Shown: positions 36,704 to 47,501, counted from the stretch's first letter. The stretch is DNA of 64,000 nt from Sporolactobacillus sp. THM7-7 (GCF_004153225.1 NZ_SEMB01000012.1:24957-88956); one strand, 5' to 3'. Made by a program: numbers and translations. Notes: generated by a model from the sequence alone, not told the origin.

Positions 36704-37849
36704 ATGAAAAAAGAGATGATTGCGTTGATACTGGCGGGAGGACAGGGATCAAGACTCGGAAAGCTGACGAGAACGATCGCGAAACCGGCGATTCCGTTTG
36801 GCGGAAAGTACCGGATTATTGATTTTTCACTGAGTAATTGTGCTAATTCAGGCATACACACGGTCGGTGTCGTCACGCAATATCAGCCTCTTGAATTAAA
36901 TAATCATATCGGTAGCGGTTCGCATTGGGGACTGGATTTTAAAGAGGGCGGCGTGACGATTCTCCAGCCCCACTCCAGCCTCGACGGAGAAAAATGGTTT
37001 GAGGGAACCGCCCATGCCATTTATCAAAACATCAGTTATATTGACAGCCACAATCCGACGTATTTGCTTATCCTCTCTGGCGATCATATCTACAAAATGG
37101 ACTATGAATATATGCTTCATTACCATAAAAAGAAAAAAGCGGCGGCAACGGTGTCAGTCATTCGCGTTCCCATTGAGGAGGCATCCCGTTTCGGCATGAT
37201 GAATACCGATCACACCGGACGGATTATTGAATTTGAAGAAAAGCCGGCGGAGCCGAAAAGCAATTTGGCGTCAATGGGTATTTACATCTTCACCTGGGAG
37301 GTTTTGCGCCGGTATCTGGTAGAGAGTTATGCGACAGATCAGGATATGGCCGATTTTGGAAAAAATGTTATCCCCTCTTTTCTGGCAAACGGTGAAAATG
37401 TTTTTGCTTACGCGTTCGAAGGATACTGGAAAGATGTCGGGACAGTTAAGAGTCTCTGGGAAGCCAATATGTCTTTTATCAATCCCGACCATGAACTGAA
37501 CATTCGCGATAAATTGTGGCGGATTTATTCCAAAAATCCTGTCGCCCCGCCCCATTACCTGACGAATGAGGCACAGGTCCGAGAATCGCTCATTGTTGAC
37601 GGCTGTTATATTGCCGGTCAGGTGGATCACTCCATCGTCTCTCAGAATGTGAAGATTGGGATGAACAGTCAAGTCAAGGATTCGATTGTGATGGCGAATA
37701 CGGTGATCGGAAGGAATGTGACGGTGGATCGGGCGATTATCGGGGAACATGCGGTTCTGGCGGACAACGCCCAGATCATCGGAAGAAATGAAATAGAAGT
37801 GATCGGTTATAACGAAATCGTGGGGGGGCTGACTGATGAAGAAGAATAA
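36704..37849 (+). CDS. glgC: Glucose-1-phosphate adenylyltransferase, catalytic subunit
   Basis: A 381-residue enzyme making ADP-glucose. The pyrophosphorylase motif [12 protein letters not shown] is at residues 8-19, [14 protein letters not shown] near 31, and a left-handed beta-helix tail begins near residue 290. The ATG 36704 matches the family N-terminus but has no good site directly before it. The strong ggggaggtgaaagg stretch is 45 bases upstream, next to an in-frame GTG 36659 that would add 15 residues. The start is therefore uncertain. It overlaps glgD by 14 bases. Confidence 0.93.
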   Translation: MKKEMIALILAGGQGSRLGKLTRTIAKPAIPFGGKYRIIDFSLSNCANSGIHTVGVVTQYQPLELNNHIGSGSHWGLDFKEGGVTILQPHSSLDGEKWFEGTAHAIYQNISYIDSHNPTYLLILSGDHIYKMDYEYMLHYHKKKKAAATVSVIRVPIEEASRFGMMNTDHTGRIIEFEEKPAEPKSNLASMGIYIFTWEVLRRYLVESYATDQDMADFGKNVIPSFLANGENVFAYAFEGYWKDVGTVKSLWEANMSFINPDHELNIRDKLWRIYSKNPVAPPHYLTNEAQVRESLIVDGCYIAGQVDHSIVSQNVKIGMNSQVKDSIVMANTVIGRNVTVDRAIIGEHAVLADNAQIIGRNEIEVIGYNEIVGGLTDEEE

Positions 37850-39032
37850 TATATGCGGTATCCTGAATTTGACCGAGGAGAAACTAGCAGCGTATCCGCT
37901 GACACTTTACCGGCCGGTCGCCAGCCTTCCTTTCGGATGCCGCTATCGTCTCATTGATTTTCCGCTGACCAGCATGACAACGGCCGGAGTCGAAACGATC
38001 GGGGTTTTTGCCAACGAGAGCATGCGCTCGGTGTATGATCATGTCCGAAGCGGAAAGGAGTGGGGACTGGACAGCGTGAACGGCGGCTTGTTCTTTTTTT
38101 CTTCATCAACAGCAGGGAGCGGGATGAACCCGATCCATATGGGGAAAGAAGATATTTACAACTACTATAATAACATTGAATTTATCGAGAAATCGGGAGC
38201 GGCTTATGTTGCCGTGATGGGCACAAGGAATTTGTGCAGCGTTGACCTGAGAGCTGTTCTTCGCAGCCATATTGAACAGGGAGCGGCGATCACAGTCGTG
38301 TATAAAGCGCTGGACAATCTTTCGCTGGAAGACCTCACCCTCCCGTGCATGACAATCGGCAGTGACGGAAAGGTAAAAACGCTGGTATCCCCGTCAGACA
38401 GCGACGGCGGTAAAGCACTCGTCAATACGGAAATTTATTTAATGCGCAGCGACCTGCTGGCCAAGTTGATTCGCCATGCGATAGCAGCGGGCGAGCCATG
38501 CGATTTGAGAGATGTGATCCAACAGGCTATGATTCAGCTGCCGACGGTCGGATTTGAATACACCGGCTATTTCAGAAGCATTCATTCGATTAAATCTTAT
38601 TACGATGCTAACATGGATTTGCTGAACGATGCTCATATGACCGCCCTTCTTAAAGGGACGCAGATTATTCACACGAAAGTCAAAAATGAAGCGCCGACTT
38701 ATTACGGGCGGACGTCGATCGTTCGCAACACGCTCGCGGCGAACGGGTGTATCATAAAAGGTGCCGTTTCGGATTCATTGATTTTCCGGAACGTGTCCAT
38801 TGAAAAAGATGCTTCTGTTGACCGTTGCATCATTATGCAGGGAAGCTCCATCGGTATCGGAGCCGAGCTGCAATATGTCATTCTGGATAAGCAAGTCATC
38901 ATAGAACCGTTTACAAGATTGATCGGATCGAGAGAGCAGCCGATTACTATTGAGAAAAACTCAAATCTCAGCCGGATTGTCAAAGAATCGGAATCCGCCC
39001 GCGGAAAAGTATATCATCTGAACGAACGGTAA
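37836..39032 (+). CDS. glgD: Glucose-1-phosphate adenylyltransferase, regulatory subunit
   Basis: A 398-residue paralogue of GlgC. The N-terminus reads [15 protein letters not shown], lacking the catalytic GGxGxRL loop. It keeps the fold ([15 protein letters not shown], then a beta-helix tail), as in Bacillus GlgD, which forms a heterotetramer with GlgC and raises its activity. The start lies inside the glgC 3' end, so the subunits are translationally coupled. Confidence 0.94.
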   Translation: MKKNNICGILNLTEEKLAAYPLTLYRPVASLPFGCRYRLIDFPLTSMTTAGVETIGVFANESMRSVYDHVRSGKEWGLDSVNGGLFFFSSSTAGSGMNPIHMGKEDIYNYYNNIEFIEKSGAAYVAVMGTRNLCSVDLRAVLRSHIEQGAAITVVYKALDNLSLEDLTLPCMTIGSDGKVKTLVSPSDSDGGKALVNTEIYLMRSDLLAKLIRHAIAAGEPCDLRDVIQQAMIQLPTVGFEYTGYFRSIHSIKSYYDANMDLLNDAHMTALLKGTQIIHTKVKNEAPTYYGRTSIVRNTLAANGCIIKGAVSDSLIFRNVSIEKDASVDRCIIMQGSSIGIGAELQYVILDKQVIIEPFTRLIGSREQPITIEKNSNLSRIVKESESARGKVYHLNER

Positions 39033-39148
39033 AAAATAGTGTTTAAAGAAAAACTTGGCGACTGGCAAACCGCAAGGCTGAGACCGAGCATTTTACACTT
39101 GCTTGATAAAAAAGGGTATATACCTGGCGAATCTGACGAGGTAAAACG

Positions 39149-41563
39149 ATGGAGCTTTCCAAAAGAAGATTTAAAGAAGATTTTAAACGGATGCTGACGG
39201 AATTGTATTCGATGGATGCGGCGCAGTCCGAACTTCCAGAGCAATACGTCGCCCTGGGTAACTTGGTACGTTCCTACGCCTCAAAAAACTGGAGCGAAAC
39301 GAAACGTCTCTATTTGAAGAGAAAAAGAAAACAAGTCTACTATTTCTCAATGGAATTTTTACTTGGGCGCATGTTGAAAAGCAATCTGCTCAATCTCGGC
39401 ATCCTCGAAACCGTTCGTTCCGGACTGAAGGATTTAGGGATCGACCTGGAAGCCCTGCAGCAAGTAGAGCAGGATCCCGGCCTCGGGAATGGCGGGTTGG
39501 GACGGCTTGCCGCCTGTTTTATTGATTCAATGGCGACGTGCCGGATCCCCGGAAACGGCAATGGCATTCGCTTTAAATATGGTCTGTTTAAGCAGAAGTT
39601 TGTAAATGGCTATCAGGTTGAGCTGCCGGAGAACTGGCTGCAGAATGGCAATGTCTGGGAAGTCCGGCGCATGAATCTGGCTGTTACGATTCAATTTTAC
39701 GGAAACGTCTGGCTTGAAGAGAAGGGGGAAGGTTATCTTGTCCCGCACTATGAGCATACAAAAAAGGTGCTGGCCGTTCCTTATGATACGCCCGTGATCG
39801 GCTGCCGCAATCAGACAGTGAACACGCTGCGCCTCTGGTCGGCCGAAATGCCGCCTCAGGAAGAGATCAGCGATTATCGGTCCTACATTCAGGAGAGAAG
39901 TCAGATTGAGCAAATATCGGAGGTGCTGTACCCGGACGACTCGAATTACGAAGGGCGTCTCCTCCGTCTGAAGCAGGAATACTTTTTTGTTTCGGCGGGT
40001 ATCCAGAGTATTGTCCGCTACTACCGGAAGCTGCGTTTGCCAATGACCCGACTGCCGGAAAAAGCCGCGATCCACATTAATGACACCCATCCCGCGCTCT
40101 GCGTGCCGGAGCTCATGCGCATTCTGCTCGATGTAGAGCGCATGGACTGGGATCATGCCTGGAATGTGACGGTCAATGTCCTCAGCTATACGAACCACAC
40201 GATTCTGTCGGAAGCATTGGAAAGCTGGCCGGTCGGGATGATCCGTACCTTATTGCCGCGGATCTACCAGATTATTTGTGAAATTGATCGGCGGTTCGTG
40301 ATAAAAATGAGTACTTTATTTGATCGGGACATGGTCGAACGGACGCGTGTCCTTGAAAGCGGTCATGTGCGAATGGCCCATCTGGCGATTATCGGCAGCC
40401 ACAGTGTCAATGGGGTCGCCAAACTGCACACCGCAATTCTAAAAGAAAAAGTGTTGCATGACTTCTATCTCATGTATCCGTCGCGCTTCAGCAACAAGAC
40501 GAACGGCATCTCTCAGCGCCGCTGGCTCATGCTTGCCAACGAACCGCTCAGGCAGATGATTGGAGAGAAGATCGGCGTCGATTGGGAAACAACGCCGACC
40601 GACCTGAAAATGCTGGAAGCCTTTCGCAACGATCGGAGAACATTGGATGAACTGGCAAAGATCAAAAGGCTGAACAAACAGCGATTTGCCGATTATGTGA
40701 AGGAGACAATGGATCTTACGATTTCTCCGGATGCCATTTTCGACGTCCAAATTAAGCGACTTCACGCCTATAAAAGACAATTGCTGAACCTGCTTCATAT
40801 TCTCAGCCTGTACTTTAAATTAAAAAAGGAGCCGCTGGCGGATATTCACCCGCGCGTCTTCATTTTTGGGGCAAAAGCCGCACCGAGCTATACGTATGCT
40901 AAAGAAATTATCAAACTGATTAATTCGGTGGCAGATCTCATGAATCACGATACTTCCATTAAAGACCGATTAAAGATCGTATTTGTGGAAAACTACGGCG
41001 TTTCGCTCGCCGAACGCATCATACCGGCTGCCGATGTCAGCGAACAGATTTCGCTTGCCTCGAAGGAAGCATCGGGGACAAGCAATATGAAACTCATGCT
41101 GAATGGGGCGATCACCCTTGCCACGCTGGACGGTGCGAATGTGGAGATACGGGACCGGGTCGGGAGCGAGAATATCGTTACTTTCGGGCTGACGGACCGC
41201 GAAGTCTATCAATATTATCAAAACGGATCGTATCAATCGCGTGATTTTTATGAAAGCGATCCAGTGCTCCGCCGTGTGCTGGATGCCCTGACTGACGGGA
41301 CGATCACGGGGGCGGAAGCGGAGGGAAGAAATATTTTTGACTCGCTCGTGACTTATAACGATGAATATTTCGTGCTGAGAGATTTTAAAGACTATCTTCT
41401 GGCACAGAAAAAAATTGATCGCCTGTATCGCGATCCGCACAAATGGCAGCGGATGGCTCTGATCAATATCGCGAACGCCGGCGTCTTCTCATCGGATGAT
41501 ACGGTGCTGCAATATGCCGGGGATATTTGGGATGTTTCCGCGAAAACGGGACGTCTCCTTTAA
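39149..41563 (+). CDS. glgP: Glycogen phosphorylase
   Basis: An 804-residue GT35 enzyme releasing glucose 1-phosphate from glycogen. PLP binds Lys648 in the conserved EASGTSNMKLMLNGA stretch, followed by TLDGANVE. The N-terminal half shows GLGNGGLGRLAACF near residue 112. Length matches B. subtilis GlgP (about 798). The start ATG 39149 has gaggt. The same operon thus carries synthesis and breakdown. Confidence 0.97.
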   Translation: MELSKRRFKEDFKRMLTELYSMDAAQSELPEQYVALGNLVRSYASKNWSETKRLYLKRKRKQVYYFSMEFLLGRMLKSNLLNLGILETVRSGLKDLGIDLEALQQVEQDPGLGNGGLGRLAACFIDSMATCRIPGNGNGIRFKYGLFKQKFVNGYQVELPENWLQNGNVWEVRRMNLAVTIQFYGNVWLEEKGEGYLVPHYEHTKKVLAVPYDTPVIGCRNQTVNTLRLWSAEMPPQEEISDYRSYIQERSQIEQISEVLYPDDSNYEGRLLRLKQEYFFVSAGIQSIVRYYRKLRLPMTRLPEKAAIHINDTHPALCVPELMRILLDVERMDWDHAWNVTVNVLSYTNHTILSEALESWPVGMIRTLLPRIYQIICEIDRRFVIKMSTLFDRDMVERTRVLESGHVRMAHLAIIGSHSVNGVAKLHTAILKEKVLHDFYLMYPSRFSNKTNGISQRRWLMLANEPLRQMIGEKIGVDWETTPTDLKMLEAFRNDRRTLDELAKIKRLNKQRFADYVKETMDLTISPDAIFDVQIKRLHAYKRQLLNLLHILSLYFKLKKEPLADIHPRVFIFGAKAAPSYTYAKEIIKLINSVADLMNHDTSIKDRLKIVFVENYGVSLAERIIPAADVSEQISLASKEASGTSNMKLMLNGAITLATLDGANVEIRDRVGSENIVTFGLTDREVYQYYQNGSYQSRDFYESDPVLRRVLDALTDGTITGAEAEGRNIFDSLVTYNDEYFVLRDFKDYLLAQKKIDRLYRDPHKWQRMALINIANAGVFSSDDTVLQYAGDIWDVSAKTGRLL

Positions 41564-41587
41564 CAAGGCTGCCGAGGAGGGACGGCT

Positions 41588-43447
41588 GTGGATCAGCCCG
41601 CGATTTATTTCAATTCCTGGTCGGAAAAATTTAGGAGCCCATTTGGCAGTGTCCCAGTCGGTTCGGTTGTCTCGCTCGCTATACACGCGGACCAGGCCCG
41701 TGTGCTGCGGGCTGCCCTGATGATTCAGAAAGACGGGGAAGGCTTTCAGGACATGGACATGCACCCGAGCAATACGGAGGAGACGCTTTATCGGATCGAC
41801 TTCCGGACCGGGGGAAAAAGCGGCCTCTATTTTTATCACTTTAAAATCGAATACGAGGGTGCGGACGGACAGAAACGGACGGTTTATTACGGCAGGGCGA
41901 AAGACGGCTACGGCGGAGAGGGAGAGACCGCCTCCGATCCTTCTCTCGTACAACAGTACCAGCTGACGTGCTATGGCCATGCCGATCCCGCCCCAGAATG
42001 GTATCTACACGGCGTCGTTTACCATATATTCGTCGATCGGTTCTGTAATGGCAATCGAAACGGGCGCGTTCTCGGACCGAAGAAAAACTCATTTATTTAT
42101 GCTACGCAAAGCGATTGCCCTTTTTATATCCGTGATCCGAGCGGGAACATTGCCCGCTGGGATTTTTTCGGCGGGAATCTGAAAGGGATTATCGCTAAAC
42201 TGCCTTATCTGCATAAACTGGGCGTTACGATCCTCTATTTAAGTCCGATCTTCGAGGCGCGCAGCAATCATAAATACGATACGGCAGATTACCGGCGGAT
42301 CGATCCAATGTTCGGCGATCGGAAAACGTTTCGGAAACTGATTCATAAAGCCGGAAAATTAGGGATGCGGATCATGCTCGACGGCGTATTCAATCACGTC
42401 GGCGCCGACAGCCGCTATTTCAACCAGTCTCGGACGTACGGCGATGGCGGAGCCTGTCAGGATCCCTCCTCGCCGTATTACGACTGGTTTTCTTTCCGTC
42501 ATTATCCGGATGACTACGAGTGCTGGTGGGGCGTACGGGATCTGCCCTCGATCAACCACGACAGCCGGACATTCCGCGACTTTATCTATCAATCGCCGGA
42601 CAGCGTTATTCATACGTGGACCGTCGAGGGAATCGGCGGCTGGCGGCTGGATGTCGCCGATGAACTGCCGGACGATTTTATCGCGGGATTACGCAAGGCC
42701 GTCGACAGGCACGCGGAAGGCGGGCGGAAGGTAGTAATCGGAGAAGTGTGGGAAGACGCCTCTCACAAGATCGCCTACGGAAAAAGAAGACATTATCTGG
42801 AGGGCGGTATGCTTCATGGCGTGATGAATTATCCCTTCCGCTCCTTGATTATCAACCTAGTCCTGGGCCGGATTCCGGCTGACGAAGCGGTGCGCGCCAG
42901 TTTGACGCTGAAGTCGAATTACCCCCCAGATGCTTTTCATGCGAGTCTGAATAATATCGGAACGCATGATACGACGCGGATCTTGACTGCATTGGACGGC
43001 GATATACAGAAGCTGCGTCTGGCTGTTCGAATGCTCGTGACATTGCCGGGGGTGCCCTGCATTTATTACGGAGACGAGGCGGGGCTCGCCGGCGGGCGGG
43101 ATCCGGACAATCGCCGTTTTTTTCCGTGGGGACGGGAAAATAGGGAGATTGAAGCCATTTATCGTTCGGCGATCAGAGATCGAAGGAATGATCGGAATCT
43201 GCAATCCGGGGATTATTTCCCCTTTTCCATCGGGGCGCTCTTCGGCATCCTCCGCTGCCGATCGGAAGAAGCATTCACCGTCGTGATCGTGAATGTGACA
43301 GCCGATACGCAAGTCATTAACCTCGGCCGGCTTAAAGACCAGACGGGAGAAGGCTGGATCGCCTCGATGGTCGGCCGTCTGTTTCAGGCGAATGAATCCG
43401 TCGGCCCGCTGGATTATATCTTGAAAATCAAAGAGGAGTCGGAATAG
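41588..43447 (+). CDS. Intracellular alpha-amylase / neopullulanase-like GH13 enzyme
   Basis: A 619-residue GH13 hydrolase without a signal peptide, so it acts inside the cell. The first ~110 residues form a beta domain like those of neopullulanases and maltogenic amylases. The catalytic barrel shows Asp355 (GWRLDVADE), Glu386 (IGEVWED) and Asp461 (GTHDTTRIL). The start GTG 41588 follows ggaggga and is 24 bases after glgP. Lactic acid bacteria have an amylase gene at this place in their glg operons. It probably cleaves limit dextrins left by GlgP; exact specificity is inference. Confidence 0.9.
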   Translation: MDQPAIYFNSWSEKFRSPFGSVPVGSVVSLAIHADQARVLRAALMIQKDGEGFQDMDMHPSNTEETLYRIDFRTGGKSGLYFYHFKIEYEGADGQKRTVYYGRAKDGYGGEGETASDPSLVQQYQLTCYGHADPAPEWYLHGVVYHIFVDRFCNGNRNGRVLGPKKNSFIYATQSDCPFYIRDPSGNIARWDFFGGNLKGIIAKLPYLHKLGVTILYLSPIFEARSNHKYDTADYRRIDPMFGDRKTFRKLIHKAGKLGMRIMLDGVFNHVGADSRYFNQSRTYGDGGACQDPSSPYYDWFSFRHYPDDYECWWGVRDLPSINHDSRTFRDFIYQSPDSVIHTWTVEGIGGWRLDVADELPDDFIAGLRKAVDRHAEGGRKVVIGEVWEDASHKIAYGKRRHYLEGGMLHGVMNYPFRSLIINLVLGRIPADEAVRASLTLKSNYPPDAFHASLNNIGTHDTTRILTALDGDIQKLRLAVRMLVTLPGVPCIYYGDEAGLAGGRDPDNRRFFPWGRENREIEAIYRSAIRDRRNDRNLQSGDYFPFSIGALFGILRCRSEEAFTVVIVNVTADTQVINLGRLKDQTGEGWIASMVGRLFQANESVGPLDYILKIKEESE

Positions 43448-43472
43448 TTCTTTCTCTTCTCTCTGTAAAAAA

Positions 43473-44498
43473 TCACTCCGCTGCTTTGTCCTTAAGAATA
43501 TCCTGCAAAGTCTTCTCCGTTCTTGAGATGTCTTCCGGATGGATTTGACGGTCGATGACGAAGCGGATCGTATCGCGAGCGAGCTGCAGGACGAGGATCC
43601 CGGCCTGTTTCAGCTCACGCACAACTTGCGTCGCGGATTTTTCCGGATGATGAACACGGACGAGCACAATATTTGTCTGCACGAATGGCAGATCGACGGA
43701 AAGATAGGGGAGGCCGGCGAGGCGATGCGCGAGCCGGCTCGCCAGACGGTGATCTTCCGCCAGTCGCGGAATCATTTGCTGGAGCGCGACGTATGCAGGG
43801 GCGGCAATGATTCCGGCCTGAGGCATGGCCGATCCCATTTTCTTTCTCCATTCCCGCGCTTGGCAGATGACCGGCGCCGGTCCGGCCAGAATCGCTCCGA
43901 CCGGTGCGCACAATCCTTTGCACAGGCAGATGACTGCCGTATCGGCGTAACGGGCAAATGCTTTTGCCGCAACGCCCGAAGCAACGGAAGCGTTGAACAG
44001 ACGGGACCCATCCAAATGCACGCTTCCCCCGACTGCTTTCACCCGATCGTAAACTTTTTTCATTTCCGTTGCCGGAAGAACGGTACCGCCATGGCGATTA
44101 TGTGTATTTTCAAGGCAGAAAACGGGATGAGTGCCGCGGCACGATGCCTCAATGTCGTCTTCCCGGATACGCACGCCTTTTTCAGCAAGATAATGATGGA
44201 AGGACGCGTTGGGAAATAAAAAGGCCGTATAATCATGTGACGCGATATGGGACTGTTTTTCCACCCAGATATCCGATTCAGGCCAAGCCGTGGCCAGAAG
44301 TGCGAGCTGGTTGCCGAGTGTTGCCGTCGTTGTCAGAAGAGCGGCTTCTTTACCCAGCACGTCGGCAGCCTTTTTTTCCAGTCTGTTCACCGACGGATCT
44401 TCACCGTAATAGTCATCTCCAACACTTGCGCGATACATCGCCAGCCTCATTTCCTCTGTCGGCTGAGTGCCCGAGTCCGTCCGATAATCGATTGTCAT
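43473..44498 (-). CDS. Low-specificity L-threonine aldolase
   Basis: A 341-residue PLP enzyme that splits threonine or allo-threonine to glycine and acetaldehyde. Family features are DYYGEDPSVNRLE near residue 30, LENTHNRHGG near 130, HLDGSRLFNA near 161, and the PLP lysine in CLCKGLCAPVGA near 192. The ATG at 44498 follows gagagg by eight bases; a TTG at 44504 would add two residues. It is convergent with the amylase gene and stands alone. Confidence 0.92.
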   Translation of the reverse strand: MTIDYRTDSGTQPTEEMRLAMYRASVGDDYYGEDPSVNRLEKKAADVLGKEAALLTTTATLGNQLALLATAWPESDIWVEKQSHIASHDYTAFLFPNASFHHYLAEKGVRIREDDIEASCRGTHPVFCLENTHNRHGGTVLPATEMKKVYDRVKAVGGSVHLDGSRLFNASVASGVAAKAFARYADTAVICLCKGLCAPVGAILAGPAPVICQAREWRKKMGSAMPQAGIIAAPAYVALQQMIPRLAEDHRLASRLAHRLAGLPYLSVDLPFVQTNIVLVRVHHPEKSATQVVRELKQAGILVLQLARDTIRFVIDRQIHPEDISRTEKTLQDILKDKAAE

Positions 44499-44775
44499 CG
44501 CCAAAAACCTCTCCTCTTCCCAATCAAAGCTTACGGGATGTTTCAGGCAGCCTCTCCCTGGGCGGCGGCTCCCGAAAAAACCCGCCTCATTTTTCCTTTA
44601 CTTAGAAAATACTTTGTCATTTCACCATTCTATCACATCCAACTGAAAAGGATAAGTGAAGAAGAATTTCCCGATTGCGCCATTGATCCAGCGCCAAAGT
44701 CCCTGGCTTTGCCCGGGTTTTCTTTACTGCGAACGAAACATTTTTTCGGTTTTGAAAAATATCAACGCAGATTTG
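44499..44775. other. Divergent intergenic region (threonine aldolase / ilvE)
   Basis: The 408-base gap 44499-44906 has no convincing gene; a 70-codon frame at 44656-44868 overlaps the ilvE promoter and leader and has no recognisable product. Downstream of the promoter at 44776-44784 the ilvE leader contains a hairpin ccttctg (44807-44813) / cagaagg (44834-44840). I see no T-box or other known leader. Confidence 0.4.
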
Positions 44776-44784
44776 TGTTATGAT
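44776..44784 (+). promoter_or_regulatory. Extended -10 promoter of ilvE
   Basis: TGT followed by TATGAT (44779-44784) is an extended -10 element; no well-spaced -35 is evident. The leader would be about 115 bases. Confidence 0.45.
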
Positions 44785-44906
44785 AGGGATACACAAAAAG
44801 CAGATGCCTTCTGGAACACTAAAAGGCTGCCGGCAGAAGGAAAAACCGATGGCCGCATAGATCCGTGAGTCATCTGAAGCAAGCGAATAAATAAGGGGGA
44901 GTTTAC

Positions 44907-45839
44907 ATGTCTGATGCTTATGTATTCTATCAAGGAAAGATCATCAAAGAAGACGACGTCAAGATCAGCGTCCGCAGCAAGGCATTCAATTACGGTCTCG
45001 GCGTTTTTGAAGGGATCCGGGCATACTGGGACGAAGAGAATGAACAGCTGTACGGGTTCAAAATGAAAGAACATTACAACAGGCTGAAGCAGTCGGCTAA
45101 AACTGTAAACATGGATTTTGATCTGACGATCGATGAGCTGATTCAGGGGACCGTCGATCTGCTCAAAAAAAATAATTGTCGTCAAACGACCTACATTCGT
45201 CCGATTGTCTACAACGATGCGCCGGACATCTCGCCCGCGCTGGACAAACCGGAAGTCAAGGTCGTTATTTATACCCAGCCGCTCAACAAATATGCCGGGA
45301 AACCCGAACTGAGCGTCGGTGTCACCTCCTGGAGGCGCGTGACGGACAATCAGCTGCCGCCGCGGACAAAAGCGACTGCCGCATACTTAAACTCGGCCCT
45401 TGCAGCACTTGAAACGAAGCGCGCCGGATTCGATGAAGCGATCTTTCTGACCGAGGCGAATCATGTCTGTGAAGGATCGGGAGAAAATATCTTCATCTAT
45501 AAAAAGGGTCAGCTGATCACCCCGCCTCCGTCCGACAATATTCTGGAAGGCATCACACGTGATCTCGTCATGAAACTCGCGAAAGAAGAGCTCGGTATCG
45601 ATGTGGTCGAACGCAGCATTGCCAGAACGGAACTGTACGCGGCTGACGAGGTATTTTTCAGCGGAACCGCCATGGAAGTAACCCCGATTGTCGCCGTTGA
45701 CCATCGCACGGTCGGCACTGGACACGAAGGGGAAGTCTGCAAGAAGATTAAAGATCTGTTCTTCGATATCACGATCGGCCGGAATCCGAAGTATGCCGAC
45801 AGCTGCACGCCGGTTTATGAAAAATCAAAGATTCACTGA
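44907..45839 (+). CDS. ilvE: Branched-chain amino acid aminotransferase
   Basis: A 310-residue fold-type IV PLP enzyme interconverting Leu/Ile/Val and their keto acids. The PLP lysine is Lys155 in PPRTKATAAYLNSALA. The N-terminal FNYGLGVFEGIRAYW near residue 28 and the EGSGENIFIYK stretch near 190 are typical of the IlvE form rather than D-amino acid transaminase. The start ATG 44907 has an aagggggag site. It may also supply the aminotransferase activity that hisC, absent from its usual place, would give, but that is speculation. Confidence 0.95.
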   Translation: MSDAYVFYQGKIIKEDDVKISVRSKAFNYGLGVFEGIRAYWDEENEQLYGFKMKEHYNRLKQSAKTVNMDFDLTIDELIQGTVDLLKKNNCRQTTYIRPIVYNDAPDISPALDKPEVKVVIYTQPLNKYAGKPELSVGVTSWRRVTDNQLPPRTKATAAYLNSALAALETKRAGFDEAIFLTEANHVCEGSGENIFIYKKGQLITPPPSDNILEGITRDLVMKLAKEELGIDVVERSIARTELYAADEVFFSGTAMEVTPIVAVDHRTVGTGHEGEVCKKIKDLFFDITIGRNPKYADSCTPVYEKSKIH

Positions 45840-45935
45840 TTTTATTAGAAAGTGTTGGAAAACTGTCCTAAAAGGGCAACAGATGACAAAATATAAAATT
45901 AAAAAGTCGATGTACCCGTGTTTTTTAACAAAGCG

Positions 45936-45981
45936 AAAGAGACTGCTCACCCTCGAAAAACGGCTGATGGGCAGTCTCTTT
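45936..45981. terminator. Bidirectional terminator between ilvE and the DUF2871 gene
   Basis: aaagagactgc (45936-45946) pairs perfectly with gcagtctcttt (45971-45981) between two convergent genes. Confidence 0.8.
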
Positions 45982-45982
45982 G

Positions 45983-46399
45983 CTATTCCTGTTTGGTTTT
46001 AGGTACGATTCGTTCTTTGAGCAGAATAAAGAAGAGGATAAGTCCCACGGACAGGATGATGTGCCCCAGCCCGGCAATGCCGGAAATGGCGGGCCCTACG
46101 GATATGCCTGTTATCGTCATTGTCCCGTGTACCGCCATCATTCCGACCGTCCAGACAATCCCGAGATTGTACACCCAGAAGAAGGCCGGGAATAATTTGC
46201 TTTTAGTCAGGGCAAAGCTCTTTTCCAGAAGTAAAACAATCAGGAAAAAGAACATACCCAGCGTTAAGAGATGCGTGTGAAGCACCGAGACCATGCTGTA
46301 TCCGGTAAAACCGGCTGCCTTCGTGATCTCGCGGTAATAGATGCCGGCGAGCAGACCTCCGATCATGTAAATCAATGCGGCGTAATATATTTTTTTCAT
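45983..46399 (-). CDS. DUF2871 family membrane protein
   Basis: A 138-residue protein with four predicted transmembrane segments (about residues 5-22, 38-60, 74-94 and 104-128) and a short basic tail. The pattern GLLAGIYYREITK and HTHLLTLGM near residues 15-50 fits the DUF2871 family, which has no assigned function. Histidines in the second segment recall haem or metal ligands in oxidase-like proteins, but this is only resemblance. ATG 46399 follows gggagag; the longer frame upstream adds residues without a site. Confidence 0.7.
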   Translation of the reverse strand: MKKIYYAALIYMIGGLLAGIYYREITKAAGFTGYSMVSVLHTHLLTLGMFFFLIVLLLEKSFALTKSKLFPAFFWVYNLGIVWTVGMMAVHGTMTITGISVGPAISGIAGLGHIILSVGLILFFILLKERIVPKTKQE

Positions 46400-46601
46400 C
46401 GCGTCACTCTCCCTGCAGTCTGAAAAACTCATATCTATTATAGCCTTTGTCCGGATAAAAATAAAAAAGGGCCAGGGTCTGTTGTCACGGAAGAGACGGT
46501 CGGCCGATTCGTTATATCCGGAATGCGCTCGCTCAATTAAAATTCCTATGTTACTATTAAACTAACGGAGTTAGAAGCATCATCGGAAATGAGGGAAACA
46601 T

Positions 46602-47501
46602 GTGACACTTGAGATTGAACAGCTGACCAAACAGTTTCAGGATTTCAAAGCGGTGAACGGCCTGAGCTTCAAGGCGGACAGTGGGGAGATCTTCGGACTG
46701 ATTGGTCAGAACGGTGCGGGAAAAACCACCACCTTTCGGATGATTCTGAATCTTATTACACCGACGGACGGAATCATTCGTTGGGATGGCCGGTCCGTGC
46801 ATGCACTCGACAGGGATATGATCGGTTATTTACCGGAAGAACGCGGTCTGTATCCAAAAATGCCGGTCAGAGAGCAGCTTCTGTTTTTCGGCCGTCTGCG
46901 TGGAAAAGGAAGATCCGAAATCATGAAGGAAGCGGATTATTGGCTGGAGCGCTTCGGGCTGACGGACAAAACCAAGGCGCTGACGGAGACGCTCTCCAAA
47001 GGTAACCAGCAAAAAGTGCAGCTGATTGCCAGCTTGATCCATAAACCGTCGCTCCTCATTCTGGATGAGCCGTTCAGCGGCCTAGATCCGGTCAACGCCG
47101 GCCTTCTGAAAGAGGCTATTCTTGATCTGAAAAACAAAGGGGCGACGATTATTTTTTCAAGCCACCGTATGGATCATGTGGAAGAACTGTGTGACCATCT
47201 GTGCCTGCTGAAGCGCGGGGAGTCGCTTTTTACCGGAAGTATTCACGATTTAAAAGCTCAGTTCGGAAAAATCAGCCTAACGGTTCGCGGGCCATTTACT
47301 GTAGAAAATCTGTCCGAACTGCCCGGCGTTGTTTCGGTCACGAAGAATAAAGAGATGTTCCGCCTTCTGCTCTCCCGCGAGGAGGCTGCTCGGGACATTT
47401 TCAAGGCCGTTACCCGCGGCGAGTTTATTGAACGATTCAGCCTGGATTACCTCTCTTTGGAAGAAATTTTCAAACGGAAAGTGGGCGGCGAACATGTCTA
47501 A
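46602..47501 (+). CDS. ABC transporter ATP-binding protein (NatA/YhaQ type)
   Basis: A 299-residue ATPase with Walker A GQNGAGKTTT near residue 36, a signature SKGNQQKVQ near 131, and Walker B LLILDEPFSGLDP near 149. The C-terminal third is a family-specific extension, as in NatA and YhaQ. The variant signature (SKGNQQK) is normal for sodium- or drug-export ATPases of this group. The start GTG 46602 follows gaggga. It overlaps the permease gene by eight bases. Confidence 0.88.
   Translation: MTLEIEQLTKQFQDFKAVNGLSFKADSGEIFGLIGQNGAGKTTTFRMILNLITPTDGIIRWDGRSVHALDRDMIGYLPEERGLYPKMPVREQLLFFGRLRGKGRSEIMKEADYWLERFGLTDKTKALTETLSKGNQQKVQLIASLIHKPSLLILDEPFSGLDPVNAGLLKEAILDLKNKGATIIFSSHRMDHVEELCDHLCLLKRGESLFTGSIHDLKAQFGKISLTVRGPFTVENLSELPGVVSVTKNKEMFRLLLSREEAARDIFKAVTRGEFIERFSLDYLSLEEIFKRKVGGEHV

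Noticed and set aside
44656-44868. 70-codon frame ahead of ilvE
   Set aside because: It overlaps the likely ilvE promoter and leader and matches no family I know.
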